DNA from: Bacteroidales bacterium
GTDB taxonomy: Bacteria; Bacteroidota; Bacteroidia; Bacteroidales; VadinHA17
Direction of reading: 5' to 3'
Length of the DNA stretch: 47,575 nucleotides
NCBI GenBank assembly: GCA_025455395.1
Contig: JALOMO010000020.1
Location: 1-47,575, forward strand
In this document: in pieces, positions 25,951 through 34,836 of the stretch
Numbering within the stretch: position 1 is the first letter of the stretch
How the letters are laid out: the number at the start of each line of letters is the position of its first letter
Position numbers and translations under genes: made by a program
The notes under the pieces: generated by a model
The model's database searches: none
Told to the model about the DNA's origin: nothing
The model's input: the letters and a program-made list of their open reading frames with translations, nothing else

Positions 25951-27555
25951 ATGAGAATACTATCCTCCATATTGATAATCACCATGCTGGGCACCACATT
26001 AAATGCCCAGCCAGGAGTGGTTGAACGGGTGGGAAAGGTTTCTTTTATAAGCTCTCAGAATATCTATGTTAAATTCAAATCGGCAGAAGGAATAAATATC
26101 GGTGATACACTTTATATCCCCACTGGAGATGCGCTTTCTCCGGCACTTGTTGTTAATGGCTTGTCATCAGTCTCCTGTCTCTGCAGCTCAATTACCGGGC
26201 ATTTATTTGCGATAGATCATATAGTTATTGCCCGTATAATTGGTGATAGGGCAGATGGTGGTGCAAATGTGGTGGTTCCTGTGGAAAAAGTGGATGACCA
26301 ACCCGTCATGGCGGCAGACACCGTTACCGTAAACAGGAAGGTTGATCACAAACAAAAAGTACGGGGGACAATCTCGGTAAATTCCTATACTGCTTTTTCA
26401 GATACTGACAACCCAGTTTCACAACGCTTCAGATATACGTTATCACTGAATGTCCCGGCGATAGGGGGATCCGGATTTTCTTTTGAGACACACACATCAT
26501 TTAATCACAGACAGGGAGAATGGGATGTTGTGAAGGATAACATTTTCAGTGCTCTTAAAATATATAATCTCTCCGTCAGATACGATTTCAACAAATCAAC
26601 CCGGATCACAATAGGTAGAAAAATAAATCCCATGATCTCAAGTATGGGCGCTATTGACGGCATTCAGTTTGAGAAAAACATCAGGAATTTCTCTTTCGGT
26701 GTTATTGCCGGTTCAAGACCGGACTTTACAGATTACGGCTTTAATTTATCTCTCTTTCAATATGGTGCATGGCTCGGTTATTCAACGAAGAGCAATGGAA
26801 AATCAAGCCAGAGTTCGCTAGCCTATATTGAACAGACAAATGACTTTAAAACAGACAGGAGGTTTCTCTATTTTCAGCACTCAAACAGTCTTATAAGAAA
26901 TCTTAATCTGTTTACCTCTGCTGAGGTTGATCTCTTCATGATCGAGAACGGGGCACCGGTTACAACACTTGATCTTACCGGATTATATTTGTCGCTTTCA
27001 TACAGACTGTCAGGAAAAATTTCAATAACCGGTGCATATGATGCAAGGAAGAATGTTGTCTACTATGAAACATATAAGTCATTCACTGACAGGATACTGG
27101 AAGAGGAGATGAGACAGGGATACAGGCTGAATGGCAGCTGGCGGATCAACCCTAAGATGGCTACAGGTATACAGGCAGGATACCGGTTCCTGAAGAGTGA
27201 TCCTGTACCCACAAAAAGCATAAGTGGATATTATACTTACAACGACATTCCATTACTGAGATTGACTGCAACATTATCAGGATCTTATTTGATGACAAGC
27301 CATTCTGATCTGGTAATCGGAGGTATTGATCTGAGTAAGGATTTTTCGGGTGGCAGGTTCCGGTCAGGGATTGGTTACAGTTACGTAATGAACAGCCTGA
27401 CAGAAGGCAACATCAGTTTTGTGCAGCATATGGGAGAGTTCAATTTTGCATGGTATATTCTCGAAAAGCTATCCCTTGCTCTCAACTATGAGGGTACATT
27501 TGAGTCTGTTAACGCATTTAATACTCTGTACATTCAGCTCAGACAAAGATTCTGA
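25951..27555 (+). CDS. Predicted outer-membrane beta-barrel protein of the cytochrome locus
   Basis: 534 residues. A signal peptide (MRILSSILIITMLGTTLNAQ) precedes a short N-terminal domain about 22-95 (VERVGKVSFISSQNIYVKF) with a Cys-x-Cys (SCLCS). From about 125 on, alternating amphipathic strands with aromatic girdles follow, with tight turns as in beta-barrels (TRITIGRKINPMISSMG, NLFTSAEVDLFMIENG). The chain ends in LYIQLRQRF, a C-terminal Phe expected for outer-membrane insertion. No named family was recognised. Position after 20- and 13-haem cytochromes suggests an analogue of MtrB/PioB-type porins that house a cytochrome, but that is inference. Its start lies directly behind an 8-bp repeat array. 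Confidence 0.75.
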   Translation: MRILSSILIITMLGTTLNAQPGVVERVGKVSFISSQNIYVKFKSAEGINIGDTLYIPTGDALSPALVVNGLSSVSCLCSSITGHLFAIDHIVIARIIGDRADGGANVVVPVEKVDDQPVMAADTVTVNRKVDHKQKVRGTISVNSYTAFSDTDNPVSQRFRYTLSLNVPAIGGSGFSFETHTSFNHRQGEWDVVKDNIFSALKIYNLSVRYDFNKSTRITIGRKINPMISSMGAIDGIQFEKNIRNFSFGVIAGSRPDFTDYGFNLSLFQYGAWLGYSTKSNGKSSQSSLAYIEQTNDFKTDRRFLYFQHSNSLIRNLNLFTSAEVDLFMIENGAPVTTLDLTGLYLSLSYRLSGKISITGAYDARKNVVYYETYKSFTDRILEEEMRQGYRLNGSWRINPKMATGIQAGYRFLKSDPVPTKSISGYYTYNDIPLLRLTATLSGSYLMTSHSDLVIGGIDLSKDFSGGRFRSGIGYSYVMNSLTEGNISFVQHMGEFNFAWYILEKLSLALNYEGTFESVNAFNTLYIQLRQRF

Positions 27556-27579
27556 CCGGTCTACACTGTAGGATAAAGA

Positions 27580-29892
27580 TTAGTTCTTTCCGGCTGCTGC
27601 TATGGCATTTTTGACCTCCTGCAGATGCAGGTAATTTTCATGACTGTAATTGAACTGCAGATCGCGGCTTCTTTCAAGGAGTCGCAAAGCTTCCTGAAGG
27701 TTTCCCTGCTTATATAATCCCCATCCTTTACAATCCAGAAATAACCCTTCATAGCTCGGCACTAATTCCAGTGCTTCATCTATCATCTCCAGGCCTTCCG
27801 AAACATTCTTGTCTTTATCTATCAAATGATACGCTAGGTAATAATATCTGAAACCATTATCAGGATCAAGGCTGACAGCCTTGCGAAATGACTCTTCTGC
27901 TTCATCATACATGTTTGCCTGTGCATATGCCCGACCAAGATTTATTGCAAGAGTTGCCTCGGACCATAAGTTATCCTTATATATAGTTCTGTATTTATCA
28001 AGATAGGCATTGGCTTTCACTGAATCACCAATAGAAAGGTAGAGTATTGCCTGCCTGAATGTAAGCGTGGATTCGACAGGGAAATCTTTTTCAGCTTCAA
28101 TGTATATTTTCTCCTCCTTCTTATATTGCCCGGTATTGTGATAAGCGTATCCAAGCTCGGTGTAGTTAAATATCCACCAGGGTTTTATTTTAAGCTTCTT
28201 ATAGATTTTAAGTGCCTGCTCAAATTCAGGTATTGCCTTGTCATACTGCTGCAGGGTACTATACCTCAATCCTATATCATAATAAGTTCCTGGAAACTGA
28301 TCATCAATCTCCAGGAATTGCTTCAGGTATTTAATCTCTTCCATGGGTGTTTCATAGAAGAAAGAATTGTTTTTATAAGTAAGGATCTTAAGGCGTAATG
28401 GCATAGTCTCAACCTTTTTGAAGGCGATGTCATTCCACCTTCTCGCTTCCTCATACAATCCCTGGTTTGTACAGGCTACTGAGAGCATCAATGCCATGTG
28501 TGTATAATTTGAGTCGAGAGTCAGTGCCTGTTCGAACATTTTTATGGCAGTGAAAAAGTCTCTTTTGCTTCTGGCATTTTCCCCCTGTACATAACACCTG
28601 TAGGCCTCAGGAGAGGTTGTTGTCGGCAGGTGCTGCAGATAGGGTGGCAGTTCTCCTATAAGTTTTGACAAAACAAGAAAATCCATCACCATGCCTGAGA
28701 TTGAATCGATCACATATAACATCTCTTCAGAAGGGCCTTCAAGCTGAAAAGATTTAATTACCTCATCTGTTTTTGACTTGACTAACTGTGCATTTAATCG
28801 TGCCAGGTCTCCGGCTTTACTGATGCTCCCGGAGATGAAGATGTCGGCATCCAGTTTCTGAGATATTATACTCGCAAGCGATGGCAATACTGAGGCGTAA
28901 TTTGATGCATTGTCAGTCTTCAGCAGCCTGTTGATTGTTTCCTTATGTCTGACAATCAGGTCTGACGAGTTCGAAAGGGCTGTAATTAAATTATCCTGAA
29001 TTCCATCCTGCCATATATTCCAGAGAGTATCATTGGTCATATTTTGAAATGGCATTACAGCAACTGATATCCTGTCTCCGGCAGGAATAAAACCTTTAAT
29101 CCGTTCATTTGAGAATAAATCTGTAAACAATATTATCGCTGAAATGACAAGTGCCAGAAAACCTGTTGTCCCGTAAATGAGGTATTTCCTGCCAGATTTT
29201 GAAGATTTCAGATAGTGTGAAATACTTTTTTCCCCGATGATACCTCTAAGACTTTTACCTGGTTGCAGACTTTCTTCCTTAATATCAGGACCAGTTATCA
29301 GCCCTGATATGATTTCCTGTACAGCAAGGGCTACTTTGTTTATCTGGTCACGATAGATAGTATGCTTCAGATTATCGTGAGGATTATCTTCAACTGATCT
29401 CAGAGGTCTGTTGACGCCGGCTGATTTGTAAATAAACTCTATGCCTCTCAGTACGCCTCCAAGGATTGATTCGCACAAATTGATGTCGGTTGTTTCAAGA
29501 TCATGAATGCGGATCGGTAAAACCCTGCCTGAAATATTGCCATTTGGCAGCTTGACTTTCAATCCCAGCCGGTCATTTGAGGCCATCGAGACAAAGGCTT
29601 TGAATTCATGCTCCCAGGCGAAGGACCTGGGATCACAATATGTTCTTGAGAGAATTGGGATAAAGACAAGGCATTTGAGCTTTTCATTAAGCGATGCCTC
29701 AACATCATGCGTCTCAAGAAGCCCGTCATGCGGGTTTGTGTCGAAGTATACGCTTATCTCATCCTTGAATGTGGCTTCAAGTTCCGATTTAAGATTTTCG
29801 ACAAATTCCGTTACCCAGCCGTCATGTTTATTATCCTTCTGGCGGTAGCTGATGAAGATATCATAATTGTACCCTTCAATAATGCTTGCCAT
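27580..29892 (-). CDS. TIR domain - transmembrane - TolB-like - TPR protein
   Basis: 770 residues. The N-terminal TIR domain spans about 8-150 (YDIFISYRQKDNKHDGWV), with a putative catalytic-type Glu94/Glu96 in SFAWEHEFKAF. One membrane span lies about 237-258 (GFLALVISAIILF). A TolB/FlgO-like domain spans about 275-410 (ISVAVMPFQNMTNDTLWNIW). At least seven TPR-like repeats span about 430-760 (YYDIGLRYSTLQQYDKAIPE and others). TIR domains can bind or hydrolyse NAD. TolB-plus-TPR tails occur in bacterial signalling proteins such as some adenylate cyclases. Here TIR takes the effector place. No defence partner lies beside it. It has its own promoter, at 29916-29947. Confidence 0.85.
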   Translation of the reverse strand: MASIIEGYNYDIFISYRQKDNKHDGWVTEFVENLKSELEATFKDEISVYFDTNPHDGLLETHDVEASLNEKLKCLVFIPILSRTYCDPRSFAWEHEFKAFVSMASNDRLGLKVKLPNGNISGRVLPIRIHDLETTDINLCESILGGVLRGIEFIYKSAGVNRPLRSVEDNPHDNLKHTIYRDQINKVALAVQEIISGLITGPDIKEESLQPGKSLRGIIGEKSISHYLKSSKSGRKYLIYGTTGFLALVISAIILFTDLFSNERIKGFIPAGDRISVAVMPFQNMTNDTLWNIWQDGIQDNLITALSNSSDLIVRHKETINRLLKTDNASNYASVLPSLASIISQKLDADIFISGSISKAGDLARLNAQLVKSKTDEVIKSFQLEGPSEEMLYVIDSISGMVMDFLVLSKLIGELPPYLQHLPTTTSPEAYRCYVQGENARSKRDFFTAIKMFEQALTLDSNYTHMALMLSVACTNQGLYEEARRWNDIAFKKVETMPLRLKILTYKNNSFFYETPMEEIKYLKQFLEIDDQFPGTYYDIGLRYSTLQQYDKAIPEFEQALKIYKKLKIKPWWIFNYTELGYAYHNTGQYKKEEKIYIEAEKDFPVESTLTFRQAILYLSIGDSVKANAYLDKYRTIYKDNLWSEATLAINLGRAYAQANMYDEAEESFRKAVSLDPDNGFRYYYLAYHLIDKDKNVSEGLEMIDEALELVPSYEGLFLDCKGWGLYKQGNLQEALRLLERSRDLQFNYSHENYLHLQEVKNAIAAAGKN

Positions 29893-29915
29893 AGGCTGTT
29901 AGTTTATTTCACTTT

Positions 29916-29947
29916 CAAATTTAGGCTATCCCGGAGCTAAAAGCAAA
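29916..29947 (-). promoter_or_regulatory. Bacteroidota-type promoter of the TIR-TPR gene
   Basis: On the minus strand TTTG (29947-29944) is followed after exactly 20 nt by TAAATTTG (29923-29916), both perfect consensus matches. The ATG at 29892 lies 23 bases downstream of the -7 element, giving a very short leader. Confidence 0.7.
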
Positions 29948-30037
29948 AAAATCATACGTTTAGAAAATCTTTTATCCACGACAAGCACTTCTTTAAATTT
30001 TCGCTTACTTCATGCTGGCTTATAATCGTTAGATCTC

Positions 30038-30991
30038 ATGAAGTACACAAAACTTGGAGCAAGAGGGCCTGTAATATCAACAGTTGGCTTTGGTGCGTGG
30101 GGCATCAGCGGACGCGACTGGGGCAGGACGGATGATGACAGTTCACGCAGAGCCATCCATGCAGCCATCGATGCAGGGGTGACATTCATCGATACTGCAG
30201 ATGTATATGGCTTCGGCCACTCAGAGGAGCTTATAAGACAGGTGCTTGCCGAACGCCCCGACAGAGACAAAATTATCATTGCAACCAAGGCCGGGAACAA
30301 TTTCTATCCTTATTTAGGACAGGATCATGTAATCACTCCTGCAAACAATGATTATTCGGTAAAACACCTTGAGTTTGCAGCCGAGCAGAGCCTTAAACGG
30401 CTCAATCTGGAGACTCTTGATATACTGCAACTACACAGCCCCGGACTGGATATCCTGGAGCGCGATGAACCCTGGCTGGCACTTGAAAAGCTTAAGAGAG
30501 ACGGGAAGATTAAACATGCCGGATGGAGCGTTCTCTCATTTGGGGAGACAGCCCAGGCACACATACTTGACAGGCATCACGATCTCCTTGACGTAATCCA
30601 GGTCAGGTACAATCTTCTTGAACGGCAGGCTGAAGATGTGCTCCTGCCAATGGCGCTGAGGTACGGTACCGGAGTGATAGTGCGCATACCGTTACTTTTC
30701 GGATTGCTGTCCGGCAAATTTAACAGGACCACCATTTTTGGCGAGAATGATCACCGGCGAAGCAACCTCTCACCTGAGAAACTGTCAGCTTACCTTAATG
30801 AACTTGAAGCCTATAAGCCGGTTTTCGAAAAATACAGCAGTTATTCAATGACCCAGATATCACTGCGGTTCTGTATATCACACCCTGCCTGTCATGTCGT
30901 TATCCCGGGTGGAAAAACAGGTGATCAGGTTGAAGAGAATGTTGTTGCTTCAGACCTAAACTTCATTGACTTTAAACAATTTGCAAAGTAA
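30038..30991 (+). CDS. Aldo/keto reductase
   Basis: A 317-residue NADPH-dependent (beta/alpha)8 oxidoreductase. Catalytic features are the Asp and Tyr in IDTADVYGFGHSEE, Lys in IIATKAGNN and the LQLHSPG segment. The C-terminal cofactor site is HPACHVVIPGGKTGDQVEENV. The full family length is present. It is divergent from the TIR-TPR gene, across a 145-bp spacer. The substrate is unknown; related members reduce sugars, aldehydes or ketones. Confidence 0.93.
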   Translation: MKYTKLGARGPVISTVGFGAWGISGRDWGRTDDDSSRRAIHAAIDAGVTFIDTADVYGFGHSEELIRQVLAERPDRDKIIIATKAGNNFYPYLGQDHVITPANNDYSVKHLEFAAEQSLKRLNLETLDILQLHSPGLDILERDEPWLALEKLKRDGKIKHAGWSVLSFGETAQAHILDRHHDLLDVIQVRYNLLERQAEDVLLPMALRYGTGVIVRIPLLFGLLSGKFNRTTIFGENDHRRSNLSPEKLSAYLNELEAYKPVFEKYSSYSMTQISLRFCISHPACHVVIPGGKTGDQVEENVVASDLNFIDFKQFAK

Positions 30992-31029
30992 TTTGTCATT
31001 CATTATGCATATTGGTTAAAGAGATACAC

Positions 31030-32130
31030 ATGAAGAACATGAAAAAACTGGCCCTTCTCGTTATCATCAGCCTTTATGGTATAAATTCCTTTTCGGAAAG
31101 TCTGTACAAGGCAACTAATGATACAATTAATGACGGGCCCTATATCTTCTATGTAAATGATACTCTTTACGCACTGACTGTTGAGAATAGTGTAATAGTC
31201 AATTACCTGCTTACACCGGTGAACTATTCATCCCTTCAACCGGAACTAGGTTTAACATGCAGTTACAAAGACCTTGTCAGGGTTTTCTCTGAAAAGACAG
31301 ATTATCGTCAGAATTTTAAAAAAGCAGACAGCATTATTGCTATCAGCGATGTGCATGGACAGTATGGCATTTATATAGATCAGTTAACTGCCAATGGTGT
31401 GATAGATGAGAACCTCAACTGGAAATTTGGCCGCGGACATTTAGTGTTACTTGGTGATGCTTTTGACAGGGGGAGCATGGTTACTGAAATTCTCTGGCAT
31501 CTTTACGGCCTGGAGAAACAGGCTAAGAAAGCAGGAGGGATGGTTCATGTGATGTTAGGAAATCACGAAAGCATGGTTCTCAGCGGAGATATGAGATACC
31601 TTAATGAAAAGTACAGTAAAGTAGAAGAGCTGACTGGCACTCCATTGTACAACTTATATTCTGAAAGTTCTGTCCTCGGGAAATGGCTACGAAACAAACC
31701 GGTTATGGTTACTATAAACGACATCCTGTTTGTCCATGCAGGCCTGTCAATAGAAATGGCTCGGAGGCAATTGAAAATCAAGGATGTCAACGAAATATTT
31801 TCCGGCAAAATCATCGGGCAGTACGATGAATCAATTTATGCTGATGAAAAGATTGATTTCCTGGCCAGCGATGAGGGTCCATTGTGGTACCGGGGATATT
31901 TTGTGGATGGGGCAATCAGTGAAAGCCAGCTGGATTCCATATTGCTTTTTTACGATGTGAATCACATAGTGGTAGGACACACGACCCAGAAGGAGATAAG
32001 ACCTCTTTTCAATGGCAAGATCACAGGAATTGATTCAGGGATAGTTAACGGGCAGCCCGGAGAAGTACTGTTGTATAAGAAGGGCACTTTCTACCGTGGT
32101 TCCATCAAGGGTAAAAGAAGCCGACTCTAG
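31030..32130 (+). CDS. Secreted calcineurin-like (PPP) metallophosphatase
   Basis: 366 residues from ATG 31030; the frame opens at TTG 31012, but the ATG gives a proper signal peptide (MKNMKKLALLVIISLYGINSFS). Metal-binding motifs of PPP phosphatases are complete: ISDVHGQYG, LLGDAFDRG, MLGNHES, FVHAGLS and VVGHTTQ. This order resembles the Shewanella-like phosphatase group of bacterial PPP enzymes. It probably acts as a periplasmic phosphoprotein or phosphoester phosphatase. It follows the aldo/keto reductase by 38 bp on the same strand. Confidence 0.9.
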   Translation: MKNMKKLALLVIISLYGINSFSESLYKATNDTINDGPYIFYVNDTLYALTVENSVIVNYLLTPVNYSSLQPELGLTCSYKDLVRVFSEKTDYRQNFKKADSIIAISDVHGQYGIYIDQLTANGVIDENLNWKFGRGHLVLLGDAFDRGSMVTEILWHLYGLEKQAKKAGGMVHVMLGNHESMVLSGDMRYLNEKYSKVEELTGTPLYNLYSESSVLGKWLRNKPVMVTINDILFVHAGLSIEMARRQLKIKDVNEIFSGKIIGQYDESIYADEKIDFLASDEGPLWYRGYFVDGAISESQLDSILLFYDVNHIVVGHTTQKEIRPLFNGKITGIDSGIVNGQPGEVLLYKKGTFYRGSIKGKRSRL

Positions 32131-32178
32131 AAATCAATTCTTTCACCCTTGCAGGGCTCCTGTCACCTCGCCATAACC

Positions 32179-32262
32179 ACCCCCGGCGTGAGCCGGGGGT
32201 TATTCACATGTCGTCACTTCGTGACGATGCTCCTGCGGAGCTTTCAGCACCTGCCGGTGCTG
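32179..32262. repeat. cluster of four consecutive perfect hairpins
   Basis: The stems are ACCCCCGGC/GCCGGGGGT with a GTGA loop (32179-32200), TCGTCAC/GTGACGA with a TTC loop (32211-32227), GCTCC/GGAGC with a TGC loop (32229-32241) and CAGCACC/GGTGCTG with a TGCC loop (32245-32262). All are perfect with short loops. They resemble REP-like palindromes scattered in Bacteroidota genomes. None has a following T-run. Confidence 0.85.
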
Positions 32263-32301
32263 TTTAGTGACATTATAATTATCTGCAAAATGACATCCCA
32301 T

Positions 32302-32505
32302 AAGGGCGACATGAGAATAACCGAGAGTGGAGCCACCAGAGGATAAGGCCTCCATCAACGTGAGAACCCGAGAGCGGCAAGGATATCTATCAACCTCTCT
32401 CTACAGCCTGATGGCCATCGACCCTATGACCGCAGCTACAGCCCGCAAGGGCGACAGGTGAATAACCGCGGGTGGAATCCGTCAGATGACGGATGGAACC
32501 CGTGG
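32302..32505. repeat. diverged direct repeat with nested hairpin
   Basis: The 30-bp segments at 32302-32331 and 32447-32476 both start with AAGGGCGACA, share GAATAACCG and end with GTGGA; they differ at 4 of 30 positions. The second copy runs into a stem of CCGCGGGT (32466-32473) with ACCCGTGG (32498-32505) enclosing ATCCGTCA/TGACGGAT (32477-32494). GGGGCGACAC recurs at about 32543. It looks like remnants of an intergenic repeat family. Confidence 0.7.
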
Positions 32506-32590
32506 TAGGAAGTCGATCCCCCATCATATCCCCGAGCCCCGGAGGGGCGACACTACTCATTACATGTCGTGAATTTGGAACGGATTACTC

Positions 32591-33856
32591 TTATTCAATC
32601 ATTCCGGCAGCCATGGTTTCGTTGGTTGCCTCATCAATAATGATAAGGCTGCCGGTAATCCTGTTCTTTATGTAAGGGTCATAAAAAATTGGCCTGGAGG
32701 TCCTGATGCTGATGTTTGCTATGTCATTCATTTTCAGACTCTCTGTTGAAGCTTCCTTTTCCAGTGTGTCGATATTCATCCTGTAATTTATCGACCTGAT
32801 TATACACGAAGTCTCATGAGTGTTGTTTCTGACCAGGTATCTTGCCCCTGGTCTGAGCGGCCTCTCGTTGAACCAGCAAAGCATCATCATGATATCCTGA
32901 CCTGACAATGGCATTTCTCCTTCTCCTGCAATCAAATCGCCCCTGCTGATATCAATCTGATCTTCAAGCGTTAGCGTGACTGATTCTCCTGTCGCTGCAA
33001 TGTCGATACTTTTCTCGAAGACAGTTATGCTCTGTATCTTTGATTTCAGCAACGAAGGCAGGACAGTGATCTCATCACCGGGCTTAAACGATCCTCCGGC
33101 AACTCTGCCGGCATAACCCCTGTAATCGTGATATTCTTCAGACTGCGGGAGGACGACAGTCTGAACTGGCAAGCGGGCTGCTGAATTCAGGAAGTCATGT
33201 TTAATATCTATAGTTTCTATAAGTTTTAGGAATGTCATTCCGGTATACCAACTCATGTTTATGGAAGGGTCAACGACATTATCACCATACTTGGCGCTTA
33301 TTGGAATATAGTGAGCATCCTCTATACCCAGTTTCCTGACAAGCAGTTCAAGTTCTGCCCTGATGGTCAGGAAGCGGTTTTCATCGAAACTGACCATGTC
33401 CATCTTGTTAATGCAGAACACAATGTGGTTTATTCGCAGCAATGATGAGATATAGGTATGCCTTACTGTCTGTTCCACAACGCCTTTTCTGGCATCAATA
33501 AGAATAACAGCGAGGTTGGCTGTGCTGGCTCCGGTCACCATGTTCCGGGTATACTGGATATGTCCGGGAGTATCGGCAATGATGAACTTTCTTGCAGGAG
33601 TGGCGAAGTAGCGGTAAGCAACGTCAATGGTAATACCCTGCTCTCTCTCTGCCCTGAGTCCGTCTGTCAGAAGTGAAAGGTCAACCTCCTCCCTCCCGAG
33701 CCTTTTACTTGACTCCCTGATATGATCCATCTGGTCCTCGAAGATTGACTTACTATCGTAGAGCAGCCTTCCTATGAGAGTACTCTTGCCATCATCAACA
33801 CTACCTGCTGTGGTGAAGCGCAGGAGGCTTTTATTATTGTTTCCGTTATTATTCAT
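32591..33856 (-). CDS. cysN: Sulfate adenylyltransferase subunit 1 (GTPase)
   Basis: CysN is the GTPase subunit of ATP sulfurylase, which with CysD makes adenosine 5'-phosphosulfate from sulfate and ATP. 421 residues from ATG 33856; a TTG at 33871 is a less likely start. G motifs are GSVDDGKSTLIGR, the DTPGHIQYTRNM switch region and NKMDMV. EF-Tu-like beta-barrel domains follow. No C-terminal APS-kinase (CysC) fusion is present, as expected if an APS reductase is used. It is last in the minus-strand operon with cysD, cysH and DUF2061. Confidence 0.96.
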   Translation of the reverse strand: MNNNGNNNKSLLRFTTAGSVDDGKSTLIGRLLYDSKSIFEDQMDHIRESSKRLGREEVDLSLLTDGLRAEREQGITIDVAYRYFATPARKFIIADTPGHIQYTRNMVTGASTANLAVILIDARKGVVEQTVRHTYISSLLRINHIVFCINKMDMVSFDENRFLTIRAELELLVRKLGIEDAHYIPISAKYGDNVVDPSINMSWYTGMTFLKLIETIDIKHDFLNSAARLPVQTVVLPQSEEYHDYRGYAGRVAGGSFKPGDEITVLPSLLKSKIQSITVFEKSIDIAATGESVTLTLEDQIDISRGDLIAGEGEMPLSGQDIMMMLCWFNERPLRPGARYLVRNNTHETSCIIRSINYRMNIDTLEKEASTESLKMNDIANISIRTSRPIFYDPYIKNRITGSLIIIDEATNETMAAGMIE

Positions 33857-33905
33857 CCTGATTATTTTCAAAAACGATCAGCTTGCTAATTTCAGCAGGC
33901 TGTGA

Positions 33906-34820
33906 CTAAAAATAGCCCACCTTTTTCCGGTCTTCCATTGCAGCTTCCGATCTCCTGTCGTCATATCGGCCTCCTCTCTCAGTCACCCTTGTGGCGGCAA
34001 TCTCAGAAATTACCTGCTCGAGTGTGTTGGCCTCCGACAATGAGACACCAGTGCATGTAATGTCACCTATGGTACGGCAGCGGACATCTGCTTCAAACAC
34101 TTCTTCTGTTGGCTTCAGCTGCATAAATGGGGCCCAGGCCAGATAGACATCATTTCTCTTAAAAACCAGTCTCCTGTGAGAGTAGTAAAGTGAAGGAAGC
34201 TTAATCTTCTCATTGAGTATATATTGCCATACATCCAGTTCTGTCCAGTTGCTTATCGGAAAGACCCTGAAATGTTCTCCGACGTTCTTTCTTCCATTGA
34301 AAATATTCCATAATTCGGGTCTCTGGTTTTTAGGGTCCCAGTGGCCAAACTCATTCCTGTGGGAGAAGAAACGCTCCTTGGCCCTTGCTTTTTCCTCATC
34401 ACGTCGTCCTCCACCGATAGCCACATCGATATTAAGTTCCTCAATTGCATCGAGTAGCGTTACTGACTGAGCCTTGTTTCGACTTGCATTTATTCCCTTC
34501 TCTTCGGAGACACGTCCGTCGTCGATTGAATCCTGGACATATCTTACCAGCAACTCAACATTCAGTTCCCTGGCCAGGTCATCCCTGAAAGTAATGGTCT
34601 CCTCAAAGTTGTGGCCGGTATCAATATGCAACAGGCTGAATGGCATTCGTGCCGGCCAGAAGGCTTTCTTGGCAAGATGAACAAGCACTATTGAATCCTT
34701 CCCTCCTGAAAAAAGAATAACCTTCTTTTCAAACTGGGCGGCTACCTCACGCATGACGAAGATCGCCTCATCTTCTAATTCCTTGAGATGCTCATTATTT
34801 ATCTGCAATGCACTTTTCAT
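33906..34820 (-). CDS. cysD: Sulfate adenylyltransferase subunit 2
   Basis: CysD is the catalytic subunit of ATP sulfurylase. It has 304 residues, the usual length. The PP-loop motif is VILFSGGKDSIVLVHLA. Other typical blocks are LHIDTGHNFEET, GGGRRDEEKARAKER and FPISNWTELDVWQYI, and the C-terminus ends MEDRKKVGYF. It lies 49 bp ahead of cysN and 16 bp behind cysH. Confidence 0.97.
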   Translation of the reverse strand: MKSALQINNEHLKELEDEAIFVMREVAAQFEKKVILFSGGKDSIVLVHLAKKAFWPARMPFSLLHIDTGHNFEETITFRDDLARELNVELLVRYVQDSIDDGRVSEEKGINASRNKAQSVTLLDAIEELNIDVAIGGGRRDEEKARAKERFFSHRNEFGHWDPKNQRPELWNIFNGRKNVGEHFRVFPISNWTELDVWQYILNEKIKLPSLYYSHRRLVFKRNDVYLAWAPFMQLKPTEEVFEADVRCRTIGDITCTGVSLSEANTLEQVISEIAATRVTERGGRYDDRRSEAAMEDRKKVGYF

Positions 34821-34836
34821 TATTAAATTTTGAGTT

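Larger units (their letters stand above)
32131..32590. other. gene-free spacer with a dense hairpin and repeat mosaic
   Basis: The 460-bp spacer lies between the convergent phosphatase and cysN genes. No believable gene was found. It holds four successive hairpins (32179-32262), two diverged copies of a 30-bp repeat (32302-32331 and 32447-32476), a large hairpin (32466-32505) and a third GGGGCGACA element (32536-32553). Confidence 0.85.

Noticed and set aside
27580-29892. TIR protein as part of a Thoeris or CBASS defence system
   Set aside because: No ThsA-like, cyclase or other effector gene is adjacent, and the membrane-TolB-TPR layout is different from those systems.
32149-32346. A 65-codon plus-strand frame in the hairpin mosaic
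   Set aside because: It covers the four palindromes and has no start signals or protein character.
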